Shown here: positions 1 through 9,606 of the stretch, in pieces | How the letters are laid out: the number at the start of each line of letters is the position of its first letter | Numbering within the stretch: the stretch's first letter is position 1 | DNA from: Micavibrio sp. | GTDB lineage: Bacteria > Pseudomonadota > Alphaproteobacteria > Micavibrionales > Micavibrionaceae | DNA: 64,000 nucleotides | NCBI GenBank assembly: GCA_021604545.1 | Contig: BQJE01000001.1 | Location: forward strand, 603,444-667,443 | Direction: 5' to 3' | Position numbers and translations under genes: made by a program | Notes under the pieces: model-generated | Seen by the model: only the letters and a program-made list of their open reading frames with translations | Database searches by the model: none | What the model was told of the DNA's origin: nothing

Positions 1-284
1 TCACTAAAATGCGGCCTGCGCATTGCCCCGATGAGAACAAGATCTTTAATATTATGAGCACGAAGCGTTTTAATGATGCTCCCGGCGCCGCTCATGCGCC
101 CAATCATATGGGCGCGGCCCTGCACAACATTCATATCGGTATGGCCTTCAAAGGCAACAATAAAAGGCTCTACCCCAAGAGATTCACAGGCTTGCGCCAA
201 ACGCTCCGGCAACACGCCACCGCCGGCAACAATCCCTAAAATGGGGATCTCCTGATTTAGGCTGCTTTTTTCCTGGGCTGGCAT
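1..284 (-). CDS. lpxI: UDP-2,3-diacylglucosamine pyrophosphatase LpxI (partial, 3' end outside window)
   Basis: Only the first 94 codons lie in the window; the gene runs off the left edge. LpxI hydrolyses UDP-2,3-diacylglucosamine to lipid X in lipid A synthesis and replaces LpxH in most alphaproteobacteria. The visible part has the family's N-terminal glycine-rich stretch (IVAGGGVLPERLA, residues 18-30) and a later GAMRRPHF segment typical of this DUF1009-type family. The ATG at 284 overlaps the end of lpxA by 28 bases, so translation is probably coupled; no later in-frame ATG precedes the conserved part. It continues the minus-strand lpxD-fabZ-lpxA run. The call rests on the N-terminus and on context. 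Confidence 0.85.
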   Translation of the reverse strand, partial: MPAQEKSSLNQEIPILGIVAGGGVLPERLAQACESLGVEPFIVAFEGHTDMNVVQGRAHMIGRMSGAGSIIKTLRAHNIKDLVLIGAMRRPHFS

Positions 285-1060
285 AGTCCGAACTTATTTT
301 CCTCATCGGCAAAGCGAATGATTTCCATGATGGCCGGATCGTCGGCATATTCACTGGAGACAGCTTCAAGGCGTTGGCTAAAATTACCATCCGCACTGTC
401 AAAAAGCTGATTAAAAGCTTTCTGAAGCTTTCTGATTTGTTCCTTGCTGAAATTGGCGCGCTCGAGCCCTACCAGATTAAGCCCCGACAAATAGGCTTTC
501 TCACCTTTTGCCCGGCCATAAGGGATAACATCATCGGCAATTCCACTGAGGCCGCCAATCACGGCAAAAGCACCAATCCGTACAAACTGATGTACTGCGG
601 ATAAACCACCAAGCAAAGCGTGATCACCGACGCTCACATGCCCGCCCAAAGTTGCATTATTCGCCATGATAACATTATTGCCGAGGATACAATCATGCGC
701 CACATGAGCGCCAACCATAAGCAAACAATTATCGCCAATGATTGTCTTCATCCCCCCGCTTTCTGTGCCTGGGTTGATCGTGACATGCTCACGGATTGTA
801 TTATTCTTACCGATGATTAACTCTGACGGTTCACCCCTATATTTTAAATCCTGCGGCGCTGACCCAATAGATGCGAATGAATAGATGGTTGTGCCCTCAC
901 CAATGGCCGTATGGCCGTCAATCACTACATGCGCCTTCAAAGTGACGTTGTCACCAAGCGATGCATGCGGGCCAACAACACAATATGGACCGATAGATAC
1001 ATCGCTGCCTAGCTGCGCGCCATCTTCAATAACGGCTGTTGGATGAATATTCTGACTCAT
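257..1060 (-). CDS. lpxA: UDP-N-acetylglucosamine acyltransferase LpxA
   Basis: LpxA transfers an R-3-hydroxyacyl chain from acyl-ACP to UDP-GlcNAc, the first step of lipid A synthesis, in the cytoplasm. The 267-residue protein is close to the usual 262. Its first two thirds are hexapeptide repeats forming a left-handed beta helix, and the catalytic histidine lies in GAHVAHDC, followed by the conserved ANNATLGGHV and AVHQF stretches. The C-terminal third is the helical LpxA cap. The ATG at 1060 (MSQNIHPTAVI) matches the family start; a TTG-initiated extension to 1096 looks spurious. It sits between fabZ and lpxI, as in most alphaproteobacteria. Confidence 0.96.
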   Translation of the reverse strand: MSQNIHPTAVIEDGAQLGSDVSIGPYCVVGPHASLGDNVTLKAHVVIDGHTAIGEGTTIYSFASIGSAPQDLKYRGEPSELIIGKNNTIREHVTINPGTESGGMKTIIGDNCLLMVGAHVAHDCILGNNVIMANNATLGGHVSVGDHALLGGLSAVHQFVRIGAFAVIGGLSGIADDVIPYGRAKGEKAYLSGLNLVGLERANFSKEQIRKLQKAFNQLFDSADGNFSQRLEAVSSEYADDPAIMEIIRFADEENKFGLCQPRKKAA

Positions 1061-1136
1061 ACGATTTATTCTAGGGATTCTGCGGCTTTTGGACAAATCA
1101 CGGATTATTGCGAAACGTTACAAAGAAAAAACCTTC

Positions 1137-1598
1137 TTAGCCCTGATCATTCATAATCATGGCACTGAAATTGGCTTCTGCGCATAATTTATCACCGACC
1201 ATTGCCTTGCCTTCAAATTTCCAGACAGCGGCGCGGGATTGCTTTTTCTGTACATGGAGCTCAAGTTTATCACCGGGCACCACAGGCTTGCGAAAACGGG
1301 CATTATCAATCGACATAAAATAAACCACCTGGCCCTCCGCATCCTTGCCGAGCGCCCTGACCGCCAGTACAGCAGCTGTCTGCGCCATCGTTTCAACAAT
1401 AAGAACACCGGGCATCACCGGATAGTCAGGAAAATGCCCCTGAAAATACGGCTCATCGATGGTAAGATTTTTATAGCCGATCGCTGCTTGACCAGGCTCA
1501 ACCTCCTTAACGCTATCAACCAACAACATGGGATAGCGATGCGGGATCAGCTCCTTGATCCGGTCCAGGCCAATAATATTGTCGTTTTCTTCACTCAT
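1137..1598 (-). CDS. fabZ: 3-hydroxyacyl-ACP dehydratase FabZ
   Basis: FabZ dehydrates 3-hydroxyacyl-ACP in fatty acid elongation and competes with LpxA/LpxD for the same hydroxyacyl pool, which fits its place between lpxD and lpxA. The 153-residue hot-dog-fold protein has the N-terminal IPHRYPMLLVD motif, the catalytic histidine in FQGHFPDYPVMPG and the catalytic glutamate in VLIVETMAQ. Length and motifs are normal for the family. It is co-directional with lpxD upstream and lpxA downstream. Confidence 0.97.
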   Translation of the reverse strand: MSEENDNIIGLDRIKELIPHRYPMLLVDSVKEVEPGQAAIGYKNLTIDEPYFQGHFPDYPVMPGVLIVETMAQTAAVLAVRALGKDAEGQVVYFMSIDNARFRKPVVPGDKLELHVQKKQSRAAVWKFEGKAMVGDKLCAEANFSAMIMNDQG

Positions 1599-1630
1599 TG
1601 AATTCTCAATTCCCTGTCAGCAGCCGCATT

Positions 1631-2659
1631 CTATGATGCTTTTTTCTTATCAACAAGCTTGCCAAGAGCAATAATCTGGCGAATGACCTGTTTGCTGGGC
1701 ATAGCGGGGGTTCCGGCCTGCTCCTCCCCCGGCGGTACATCGCGCATCACGCCAGCCTGCGCCGAAATCTTGGCCCCCTGACCCACACGCAAATGCCCGG
1801 CCACGCCCGATTGGCCACCAAGAGCGACAAAATCCTCGATCACGGCACTGCCTGAAATTCCGACCTGGGATACAATCACACAGCCCATACCAATTTGGGC
1901 GTTATGACCAATTTGCACTAGATTGTCAATCCAGGTTCCCGCACCAATCACAGTATCAGGACCAGAGCCACGATCTATACAGGTGTTGGCTCCGATTTCG
2001 ACATGGCTGCCGATCAGAACACGGCCCAGCTGCGGCACCTTTACATGGCCGTGCGGATCGATGGCAAAACCAAAACCGTCCTGCCCTACGCGCACTCCGG
2101 TATAAAGCCGCACATGATCTTCAATCAAAGCATGAGATACCGCTGCACCAGCGCCAATCCGGCAATGGCTGCCTATGATAACGTTTTCTCCGATTGTTGC
2201 ATTGGCTTCGATCCAGCAGCGATCACCTATTTCAGCGCCGGCAGCAATAACGGCACCAGCCTCAATCACACAGCCTGCGCCTATTTTTGCCTCTGAGTTA
2301 ATCACGGCTGTATCCGCAACGGATTCTGCGGGGTGTGCATCAGGATAAAAAGCCTGCGCCGCTAAGGCATAAGATTTATACGGTCTGGACGTCAGAAGGA
2401 GATGAACACCTTCCGGTGCTTTTTTATCAGCAAATTGAGGGTCCACAAAACAAGCTCCGGCTTTTGTAGCTAAAAACTGATCCTTGTATTTAATGTTATC
2501 AAAGAAACTTAAGTCTGTGCTGCCTGCCTTATCCAGCGGCATAACGTCTTCCAACATATATTCATTATCGGTACCGGGCACAGTTTCACAGCCCGTCATT
2601 TCTGCCAGTTGCCCGACAGAAAAAGCAGAATGCCGTTTAAAAAAACGCTCATCAGGCAT
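1631..2659 (-). CDS. lpxD: UDP-3-O-acylglucosamine N-acyltransferase LpxD
   Basis: LpxD adds the second hydroxyacyl chain, N-linked, to UDP-3-O-acylglucosamine in lipid A synthesis. The 342-residue protein has the N-terminal uridine-binding domain (about residues 1-110) and then a long run of hexapeptide repeats. The active-site region with IDNLVQIGHNAQIG and the later GGQSGVAGH stretch is clear, and the C-terminal helix ends in a lysine-rich tail. The start codon directly abuts the stop of the upstream skp/ompH gene (TAA then ATG, no gap), indicating one transcript and coupled translation. Confidence 0.96.
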   Translation of the reverse strand: MPDERFFKRHSAFSVGQLAEMTGCETVPGTDNEYMLEDVMPLDKAGSTDLSFFDNIKYKDQFLATKAGACFVDPQFADKKAPEGVHLLLTSRPYKSYALAAQAFYPDAHPAESVADTAVINSEAKIGAGCVIEAGAVIAAGAEIGDRCWIEANATIGENVIIGSHCRIGAGAAVSHALIEDHVRLYTGVRVGQDGFGFAIDPHGHVKVPQLGRVLIGSHVEIGANTCIDRGSGPDTVIGAGTWIDNLVQIGHNAQIGMGCVIVSQVGISGSAVIEDFVALGGQSGVAGHLRVGQGAKISAQAGVMRDVPPGEEQAGTPAMPSKQVIRQIIALGKLVDKKKAS

Positions 2660-3205
2660 TTAAGGCGCTCCCTCTATTTCAACCTGAACCGCTGAAATTG
2701 AAGCGTTCAGTTTCTCAGTAACCTGACTGGAAATATCAAGGGAGTCGTTGCTAATAAAAACATTACTCTTAGACAAAACCAGATCGTATTTTTTCTCTGT
2801 CGCTATAGCGCTTATGATTGTCATGACCTCTTTTTCCAACTTCTTGATCGCTTTTGTAAAAGCACCATCAAGCGAAGCCTTTCTTTTCTGGACAAGCCCG
2901 AGGGTTTCAACACGTTTTTGTTCAAATTCCTGACGCTGCGCTGCAAAGTCTTCCTTTGAGAGGGCGCTTTGTTTTTCAGCCAGAGTTTTTTGGCTCTCTC
3001 TTAATTCTTGCTCAATTTTTGAAAATTCAGCCTGAAATGTTTTCCGCCGCTCATCGACCTGCTTCTGGATGCTTTGCCCGGCCAAAGAGTCAGCAAGAAC
3101 TTTTTGAATATCAACAACGCCTATCGACGTCTGTGCCAATGCTGGGCTTCCACCGCCAAAAGCAAGGAAAACAGACAGGCACAGGACAAGATAAAGCGAT
3201 TTCAT
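2660..3205 (-). CDS. skp: OmpH/Skp family periplasmic chaperone
   Basis: Skp is a periplasmic trimeric holdase that carries unfolded outer-membrane proteins to the Bam complex. The 181-residue protein starts with a signal peptide (hydrophobic residues 5-18, likely cleavage after PALA at residue 24). A short beta strand region with SIGVVDIQKVL follows, then a long charged coiled coil (about residues 50-135) rich in K, E and Q, as in OmpH family members. It lies between bamA and lpxD, the classic bamA-skp-lpxD order. Sequence is weakly conserved in this family, so assignment relies on architecture and position. Confidence 0.9.
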   Translation of the reverse strand: MKSLYLVLCLSVFLAFGGGSPALAQTSIGVVDIQKVLADSLAGQSIQKQVDERRKTFQAEFSKIEQELRESQKTLAEKQSALSKEDFAAQRQEFEQKRVETLGLVQKRKASLDGAFTKAIKKLEKEVMTIISAIATEKKYDLVLSKSNVFISNDSLDISSQVTEKLNASISAVQVEIEGAP

Positions 3206-3251
3206 CTCACTTATTCCTTCATATTATTAAAACTATTGAATTTTTAGCAGA

Positions 3252-5525
3252 TTAGAAGCGTGTTCCAAAGTTAAATCTGAACAGTTCTTCCTCATCATAA
3301 TTTTCCTCTACTATCGGCTGCGCCACATCAACCCGCACAGGACCAAAAGGTGAGCGCCAGGATACACCTGCGCCAACACTGGCACGTACAGTGCCGTCAT
3401 CGGCAATCCCGGCCCCTGAATCATCCGGCTCAAACAAAGACCCTGCATCACTGAACGTATGCCCTTTAATGCCCCATTCTTCCGGCAGGCCAAGAGGGAA
3501 GGAAACTTCTGCAGTACCGCGGTAAAAATACTTACCGCCAAGAGAGTCATTCGTGGTCAGGTCCCTGGGACCAACACCCGCGCGCTCAAAACCGCGCAGA
3601 GTCGTACCGCCAAGAAAGAACCTCTCGTTAATCTGGACCTTTTCATCACTATAACCCTCAATAGCACCGGTTTCACCCAGCAGGTTTACGACAACCTGAT
3701 CCCAGATCGGATGGAACCACGAAGCCCCGGTTTTCCCTGAAACATACTTAGCGTCGCCGCCCAATCCAGCGATCTCTGTATCAAGCCACAAAAGCCACCC
3801 TTCCGTTGGGAACTGCTTGCTGTCAACATTCTCATAGGTGGTCCGCTGACCTATAGCAGAAGTATCACGCACGCCACGTTGCTCCATCACAAAGCGCGAG
3901 GCCGTAGCACTTACATCTGTAATCTCGTTTCGTTCGGCACGGTAGCTGAAAGTTTGACGCCAGCGTTCGGACAGAGGATAACCAACCCTTAAAGCACCAC
4001 CAGTTCTACGTTGATCAAACGAACTTTCATCCTGAAGATCGCGCGTAATATGAAACAGATCAAACCCGGCAGAAACATCACGCCCCATAAAGAAGGGCTC
4101 TGTGAAAGAAAGATCAACTTCTGTTCGCTCGCCTGCAATTGTTGTTGCCAGCAAAAGGTCCTGGCCCTTACCAAGTAAATTACGCTCTCTGATACGAAGA
4201 TCGGCCAGTGGGCCGTCACTGGTTGAGAACCCGGCTCCGATGGAAAGCTCGCCAGTCGATTTTTCTGAAACATCAACATCAACGACAGTCTTATCCGGCG
4301 CCGAACCCTGACTAACATCAACTGTTACATTCTCAAAGAAGTCGAGGTTGCGGATATTTTGTTCAGACCGGGCAAGTTTAGAGCGGTTATAGGGGTCACC
4401 CTCATCAAGCAAAAGCTCCCGCCGCACCACTTCATCAAGCGTTCGCATATTGCCGTTGACATTTATACGCTCCACAAACACGCGCGGTGTTTCGCTGACC
4501 TGAAAAACAATATCGACTGTGTTGTCTTCGCGGTTACGACTAATATCTGGGCGCACGCTCACAAAAGCATATTGCAGATCACCAAGTGCATCCGTCAGTT
4601 TATCAACCGTTTCCTGCACCAGATCGGCGTCATACCAGTCGCCTGCCTCAATCTCTATAGTCTCCTTCAGACTCGCAGGATCAAAGTTGCGCAGATTGGC
4701 GTCGATACCTGTACTTTTGACTTTGTAACGATCGCCTTCATCAACTGTGAACGTGATAAAGAAATCGTCTTTGTCATCAGACAGCTCGGCCACAGCCGAT
4801 ATTAAATTATAATCAGCATAGCCCTGTGCCAGATAAAAGCGGCGAAGTAACTCCTGGTCAAACGCCAACCTGTCCGGATCATAGCGATCATCAGTAGAAA
4901 TAAACTTATACCAGGCCGTTTCACTGGTGGTAATCTCGCTACGCAATTTGCTGTCATCAAAATGCTTGTTACCAACAAAGCGGATTGATTTCACGTTCGT
5001 GACATCGCCTTCCTGAATTTCAAAAACCAGATTAACCCGGTTTTGATCCAGGCGAATAACCTTTGGCTCTATATTGATAGAAAAACGTCCATTGCGACGA
5101 TAAATTTGATACAGACGGCTAACATCAGACTGCACTTTCGTGCGGGTAAAAACCTGACGTGGGCGCAATTGAATTTCAGACAGCAACTCTTCATCTTCAA
5201 TGCGGTCATTACCCTCAAAGGCAATCTCGTTGATGACAGGATTTTCAATCAGATCAACCAGCAGGATATTACCCTGCAGATCGAGAGAAACATCGGCAAA
5301 CAGCCCCGTACCAAACAGGCTTTTCAGAGCCCGATCGAGATCAGCCCGCTCAGCTGTATCACCAACCTGCAGATCCATATAGGACATCACAGTGGCTGGC
5401 TCGACACGCTCTGTGCCCTCAATACGCACTTCTTTAATCGTTGCAGCTGCATAAGCGGCCGCAGGAGTAAGCAGAATTGATAGTGCAAACAAGCCAATAA
5501 ACAGACTCAAACTTACCTGTCTCAT
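3252..5525 (-). CDS. bamA: Outer membrane protein assembly factor BamA
   Basis: BamA is the essential outer-membrane insertase for beta-barrel proteins. After a signal peptide (hydrophobic core followed by AAAYAAA) the protein has POTRA domains over roughly residues 25-430 and then a C-terminal Omp85 barrel that contains the conserved GTTLRGFE motif and ends in the terminal phenylalanine GTRF. Length is about 757 residues. The start is ambiguous: an ATG at 5525 has an AGAAGG site 11 bases upstream, another ATG is at 5534, and a TTG at 5555 lacks a ribosome site. It follows the two rseP genes and precedes skp. Confidence 0.96.
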   Translation of the reverse strand: MRQVSLSLFIGLFALSILLTPAAAYAAATIKEVRIEGTERVEPATVMSYMDLQVGDTAERADLDRALKSLFGTGLFADVSLDLQGNILLVDLIENPVINEIAFEGNDRIEDEELLSEIQLRPRQVFTRTKVQSDVSRLYQIYRRNGRFSINIEPKVIRLDQNRVNLVFEIQEGDVTNVKSIRFVGNKHFDDSKLRSEITTSETAWYKFISTDDRYDPDRLAFDQELLRRFYLAQGYADYNLISAVAELSDDKDDFFITFTVDEGDRYKVKSTGIDANLRNFDPASLKETIEIEAGDWYDADLVQETVDKLTDALGDLQYAFVSVRPDISRNREDNTVDIVFQVSETPRVFVERINVNGNMRTLDEVVRRELLLDEGDPYNRSKLARSEQNIRNLDFFENVTVDVSQGSAPDKTVVDVDVSEKSTGELSIGAGFSTSDGPLADLRIRERNLLGKGQDLLLATTIAGERTEVDLSFTEPFFMGRDVSAGFDLFHITRDLQDESSFDQRRTGGALRVGYPLSERWRQTFSYRAERNEITDVSATASRFVMEQRGVRDTSAIGQRTTYENVDSKQFPTEGWLLWLDTEIAGLGGDAKYVSGKTGASWFHPIWDQVVVNLLGETGAIEGYSDEKVQINERFFLGGTTLRGFERAGVGPRDLTTNDSLGGKYFYRGTAEVSFPLGLPEEWGIKGHTFSDAGSLFEPDDSGAGIADDGTVRASVGAGVSWRSPFGPVRVDVAQPIVEENYDEEELFRFNFGTRF

Positions 5526-5587
5526 GAATTTCATAGCCTTCTTTAATTTATTCAATAATTGGGAAACAGCACACTAGACGAAAAAGA

Positions 5588-6970
5588 TTAGCGGGTGAAC
5601 AGAAAAATATCACTTATGTTAGTAAATACCACGATTCCTACTAAAAAGACTAGCCCTAAGGCAAAGGCATAGTCCTGAAAACGCCTTGGTAATGGCTTTC
5701 CTGCCACGGCCTCATAAGCCAAAAACACAAGGTAGCCACCATCCAGCAACGGAATTGGCAGCAAATTGATAAAACCAACCTGAACAGACAAAACGGCGAC
5801 AAATATCAAAAATGTATACCATCCGGCATCTACAGCCTTGCTGGCCGCTTTGCCCATGGTCCCCATACCCCCAACGCTGTCTTTCCCAGCGCCTCCGCTC
5901 AAAATAAGGCCCATTATTTTAAGCGCTTCAGATATGAATTGTTTGATCTGTTTCCCGGTATACATAACCGCCATGGGCAAACTATGGCGGACCAGAAAGC
6001 GTTCTTTTGTAACACCTATATAAAACACGTCGTAATCTTCATGCTCGGGGCTATTGAGCCCTTCATTCATCGCCAGCGGTGCCTGTGTCAAAAATATATC
6101 GGTGGTTTTTTTATCAAAATTAACAAGACCAAGCCGCAAAGGCTTATCCAGCGTCTTTAGGAGCTCATGGCGCGCCTTGCCTTCATCGCCACGCACATCA
6201 ATATCATTGATCGAAGTAACATCCTTAAGCTCCAGCCTTACAATATGCGTTGCCCCGAGCCGCCCATGCGCGCGACTAAGGCCCTTTTTATCCTTGTACT
6301 CAACTGGCCTGGAAGCAGCCTTAAGCTCTAACTCCCTGCCATCTCGCAAAATGCTAAAGGTAAAATCTTCGCCGGGTCTATGCAGAGTGTAATCCCAGAC
6401 GTCCTCAAAGCGCCGTACTTCCTTGCCATTAATGGCCTTAATCTCGTCCATCGGCTGAAAGCCAGCCTCATAACCGGATGTACCTACCGCAACAGCCGTC
6501 ACAATCGGCAAAGTTGACGTTTGTCCTTTGGTTGAAAAAAGTGCTAGAAGCATCAGAAATGTAAGAATAAAATTGATTGCTGGACCGGCGCCAATGACAA
6601 TTGCCCGCTGCCAGACTGGCTTGCTACAAAAAGCAACCTCCAGCTCCTTTTTGGTGAGCTTCCGTGCCTTATCTTTTTCCGGATCCCAAATTTGAGGGTT
6701 GTCCGGATCAATATCGCCGAAGATTTTTACATAGCCACCCAGCGGTATCCATGAAAATGACCAGCGTGTACCGCGCTTATCCGTAAAGCCTTTGATCTCC
6801 CGCCCCAGCCCAATCGAGAATTTATCAATACGCACGTTAAATATCCGCGCCGCCCAGTAATGCCCCAACTCATGAACAAAAACCACAAAGCTAAGAGCCA
6901 GCAGCAGCGCCAGAGCATAGAGAAAGATATTGCCTGAGAAGGCTTCAAATAACTGGATGAATGATTGCAT
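5588..6970 (-). CDS. rseP: RseP-type site-2 zinc metalloprotease, second paralogue
   Basis: RseP-family enzymes cut transmembrane segments of anti-sigma factors and remnant signal peptides inside the inner membrane. This 460-residue copy has the zinc motif HELGH at residues 33-37 in the first transmembrane helix, a PDZ-containing periplasmic region (SGYEAGFQPMDEIKAINGKEV) and the C-terminal LDGG motif in NLLPIPLLDGGYL. It lies immediately downstream of a second complete rseP-like gene with the same architecture. Both copies retain all catalytic motifs, so neither looks degraded. Which one performs the housekeeping role next to bamA cannot be decided from sequence. Confidence 0.93.
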   Translation of the reverse strand: MQSFIQLFEAFSGNIFLYALALLLALSFVVFVHELGHYWAARIFNVRIDKFSIGLGREIKGFTDKRGTRWSFSWIPLGGYVKIFGDIDPDNPQIWDPEKDKARKLTKKELEVAFCSKPVWQRAIVIGAGPAINFILTFLMLLALFSTKGQTSTLPIVTAVAVGTSGYEAGFQPMDEIKAINGKEVRRFEDVWDYTLHRPGEDFTFSILRDGRELELKAASRPVEYKDKKGLSRAHGRLGATHIVRLELKDVTSINDIDVRGDEGKARHELLKTLDKPLRLGLVNFDKKTTDIFLTQAPLAMNEGLNSPEHEDYDVFYIGVTKERFLVRHSLPMAVMYTGKQIKQFISEALKIMGLILSGGAGKDSVGGMGTMGKAASKAVDAGWYTFLIFVAVLSVQVGFINLLPIPLLDGGYLVFLAYEAVAGKPLPRRFQDYAFALGLVFLVGIVVFTNISDIFLFTR

Positions 6971-7035
6971 AGAGCCCCGCCACTAACAAACTCACACTTC
7001 TAGCAGTATAGCGTGTTTTTGGGCGTGGCGCAGCC

Positions 7036-8421
7036 TTACAAAATGAGCTGCATCAAATCATTTAGATTGGCGAAGGCCATAATTCCGACCAAAAATGTCA
7101 GGCCGAGGCGGAAAGCATATTCCTGGATCTGCTCCGGCACTGGCTTGCCGAGCACAGCTTCAAAAGCATAGAATAGCAAATGCCCGCCATCGAGCAGCGG
7201 AATAGGAAAGAGATTGATCAGCCCAAGATTGATCGACAATAAAGCTGTAAACAGGATCAGCGCGATTATCCCCTGCTTCGCCATATCGCCAGCGAGAGCC
7301 CCAATACGTATAATACCACCCAGCTCTGTGGCGCTGCGGCTGCCTGTAATCATCTGGCCCAACGCCTCTAACGTTCCCGTCGTAATCGAGATTGTCTCCT
7401 TAATGGATTGAAAGAAGGCACTGACAGGGCCGTGCTTAACGAAGATATTGGCTTCTTGTCCGGCCAAAAACAGAACGTCGTAATTCTCGTGCTCAGAATC
7501 TCCGAGCGCCTGATTACTGTCAGCCAATGGCCTGACCGTCAGAGTATCTGTCTTTGGCCCACGCTCCACGTCTATCGTAAAGGTTTTATCCATGCGCTGA
7601 AGAAGCGCTGCCCGTACAGCTTCAACATCTTTATAAGCTCTCCCATCTATCTTTTTGATATTGCTAACCTTAACCGCATGACGAGGACTGATAAGACCCA
7701 ACAAGCCCCGACTGTTTTTAAAACCAAAACGGTCTTCCATTTCAACTATTTTGGGAGCCGCATGGATATCAACAATCTTGCCATCACGCTCGATAACAAA
7801 ATGCTTTTTATCATTGAGAGCAATCATCATTTCGCGGCGGATGTCTTCAAAACTACCGATATCCTTACCATCGATAGAGACAATTACATCATGAGGCTGG
7901 AAACCGTTTTCGTGGGCTGCGCTATCTCCAATAATTGCGGCCGCCAAAGGAGGCGTGACCGGCTGACCGTTATAGATATAAAGCCCCGTCAAAATAAAAA
8001 TCGCAAAGATGTAATTAATCGCTGGGCCGGCGAACACCACCGCTGAACGTTTCCACACGGGCTGGTTAAAAAAGGCCTCCTTTTTCTCAGCCTCTGTGAA
8101 GGGCTTGATTTTGCCGGTTTTCTCATCCTTGCTGCCTTCAGCATGTTGGACACTCGCTGGATCAACATCGCCAAATAATTTTACATAGCCACCCAACGGA
8201 ATCAGCGAAAATTTCCAACGTGTGCCGTGACTGTCTGTCCGGCCCCACAGCTCCTTGCCAAAACCAATAGAAAACGTTTCAACCCGCACACCGCAAAGCC
8301 GCGCGATAATGTAATGTCCCCATTCATGAACAAATACAAGGATCGAAAGAACGACCAAAAATGTCCCGCCGTAAAGCCAGACATTGCTGCTGAGAGCCTG
8401 AAAAAGTTCGTAAAAATTCAT
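7036..8421 (-). CDS. rseP: RseP-type site-2 zinc metalloprotease, first paralogue
   Basis: This 461-residue membrane protease has HEWGH at residues 32-36 in its first transmembrane helix, a PDZ domain (AHENGFQPHDVIVSIDGKDI) and NLFPIPLLDGGHL near the C-terminus, all required for site-2 protease activity. It overlaps the end of dxr by four bases (ATGA), the usual dxr-rseP arrangement. The next gene downstream is a diverged copy of the same length, so this is a tandem duplication. Cytoplasmic loops after the first helix carry a lysine/glutamate-rich insert (about residues 85-105) that is also present, in different sequence, in the other copy. Confidence 0.94.
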   Translation of the reverse strand: MNFYELFQALSSNVWLYGGTFLVVLSILVFVHEWGHYIIARLCGVRVETFSIGFGKELWGRTDSHGTRWKFSLIPLGGYVKLFGDVDPASVQHAEGSKDEKTGKIKPFTEAEKKEAFFNQPVWKRSAVVFAGPAINYIFAIFILTGLYIYNGQPVTPPLAAAIIGDSAAHENGFQPHDVIVSIDGKDIGSFEDIRREMMIALNDKKHFVIERDGKIVDIHAAPKIVEMEDRFGFKNSRGLLGLISPRHAVKVSNIKKIDGRAYKDVEAVRAALLQRMDKTFTIDVERGPKTDTLTVRPLADSNQALGDSEHENYDVLFLAGQEANIFVKHGPVSAFFQSIKETISITTGTLEALGQMITGSRSATELGGIIRIGALAGDMAKQGIIALILFTALLSINLGLINLFPIPLLDGGHLLFYAFEAVLGKPVPEQIQEYAFRLGLTFLVGIMAFANLNDLMQLIL

Positions 8422-9605
8422 GATGCTTGTGCCGCTTTCTTTGTAACGCCGTTTGCTATGAAATCTCTGGTTTCGGCGCGTATATTTTCGTCGAATTCGA
8501 TGATGTCTGTAATAGTATCAAGTTTTGCACTTTTTGTCTTACCAAGAATATGGTCTATACAATCCATAATATCAAGAAAACCAATATTATTTGTTAAAAA
8601 AGCCTCCACAGCCACTTCATTGGCCGCATTCAACGCAACACACGCGTATAACCCGCGTTCAAGGCATTTATAGGCTCTTTGCAAGGCTGGAAACTGCTTA
8701 AAATCAGGGGCCTCAAAGGTCAATTTGTTAACTTGCGTAAGATCCAGCTTTTGCCCCGGCGTCTCCATCCGCTCGGGCCAGGCGAGAACATGAGCGATTG
8801 GTGTGCGCATATCGCTAGCGCCCATCTGCGCAAGAACGGAGCCATCCTTGTAATGAACCATGGAATGAATGACGGATTGCGGATGGATAAGCACATCGAT
8901 TTTGTTTGGCTCTATATTGAACAGATAATGCGCCTCGATGATTTCCAGCGCCTTGTTCATCATCGTGGCGCTATCGACGGATATCTTGCGGCCCATCGAC
9001 CAGTTGGGGTGCGCGATGGCTTGTTCCGGTGTGGCTTTGGCCATTTCTTCAGACGTTCTATTTAGAAACGGACCGCCGGATGCAGTGAGAGTGATTTTTT
9101 CGATGCCCTCGGGCCGCTCAAAATCAAAGACCTGAAACACAGCGTTGTGTTCGCTATCGACTGGCAACAGCGTTGTGCCATATTTCTTAGCCGCCGCCAT
9201 CACGAGGGGACCAGCGGCAACCAGTGGTTCCTTATTGGCAATCGCCACACATGCACCCTGCTCTATCGCTTTCATGATCGGTTTGAGGCCGGCAATACCG
9301 ACGATGCCCGCGAGAATGAGGTCTGCTGGCTCGGATGCTGCGCCTTCGAGCGCCTGCGCCCCGGCAGCGGTTTCAATCCCCGTGCCATCCAGTTTTGATT
9401 TCAGAAGATCGTATTTTGTTTCGTCGGCAATAACGGCGCGTTTGGCTTTCAACTTTACTGCCTGCGCGGCCAACAATTCGGCATTGGTATTTGCCGTCAC
9501 ACACTGAACATCAAAACGCTCCGGAGCAGATAAAATAACATCCGCCGCACTTTTGCCGATGGAGCCCGTCGCGCCGAGGATTGTGATTTTCTTTTTATAG
9601 GACAT
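8418..9605 (-). CDS. dxr: 1-deoxy-D-xylulose 5-phosphate reductoisomerase
   Basis: Dxr (IspC) converts DXP to MEP with NADPH, the committed step of the non-mevalonate isoprenoid pathway; ispG of the same pathway is at about 56 kb. The 395-residue protein opens with the NADPH-binding GATGSIGKS motif, has the metal-binding PVDSEHNAVFQ stretch, the TASGGPF motif and the SVDSATMMNK/LEIIEAHYLF segment. The ATG at 9605 starts one base after the cdsA stop; an ATG at 9617 would overlap cdsA by 11 bases. The 3' end overlaps rseP by four bases. Confidence 0.97.
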   Translation of the reverse strand: MSYKKKITILGATGSIGKSAADVILSAPERFDVQCVTANTNAELLAAQAVKLKAKRAVIADETKYDLLKSKLDGTGIETAAGAQALEGAASEPADLILAGIVGIAGLKPIMKAIEQGACVAIANKEPLVAAGPLVMAAAKKYGTTLLPVDSEHNAVFQVFDFERPEGIEKITLTASGGPFLNRTSEEMAKATPEQAIAHPNWSMGRKISVDSATMMNKALEIIEAHYLFNIEPNKIDVLIHPQSVIHSMVHYKDGSVLAQMGASDMRTPIAHVLAWPERMETPGQKLDLTQVNKLTFEAPDFKQFPALQRAYKCLERGLYACVALNAANEVAVEAFLTNNIGFLDIMDCIDHILGKTKSAKLDTITDIIEFDENIRAETRDFIANGVTKKAAQAS

Positions 9606-9606
9606 T

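Noticed and set aside
7408..8046. Long open frame opposite the first rseP (212 codons)
   Set aside because: Antisense to a clearly conserved protease gene, with no family match and composition typical of a shadow frame.
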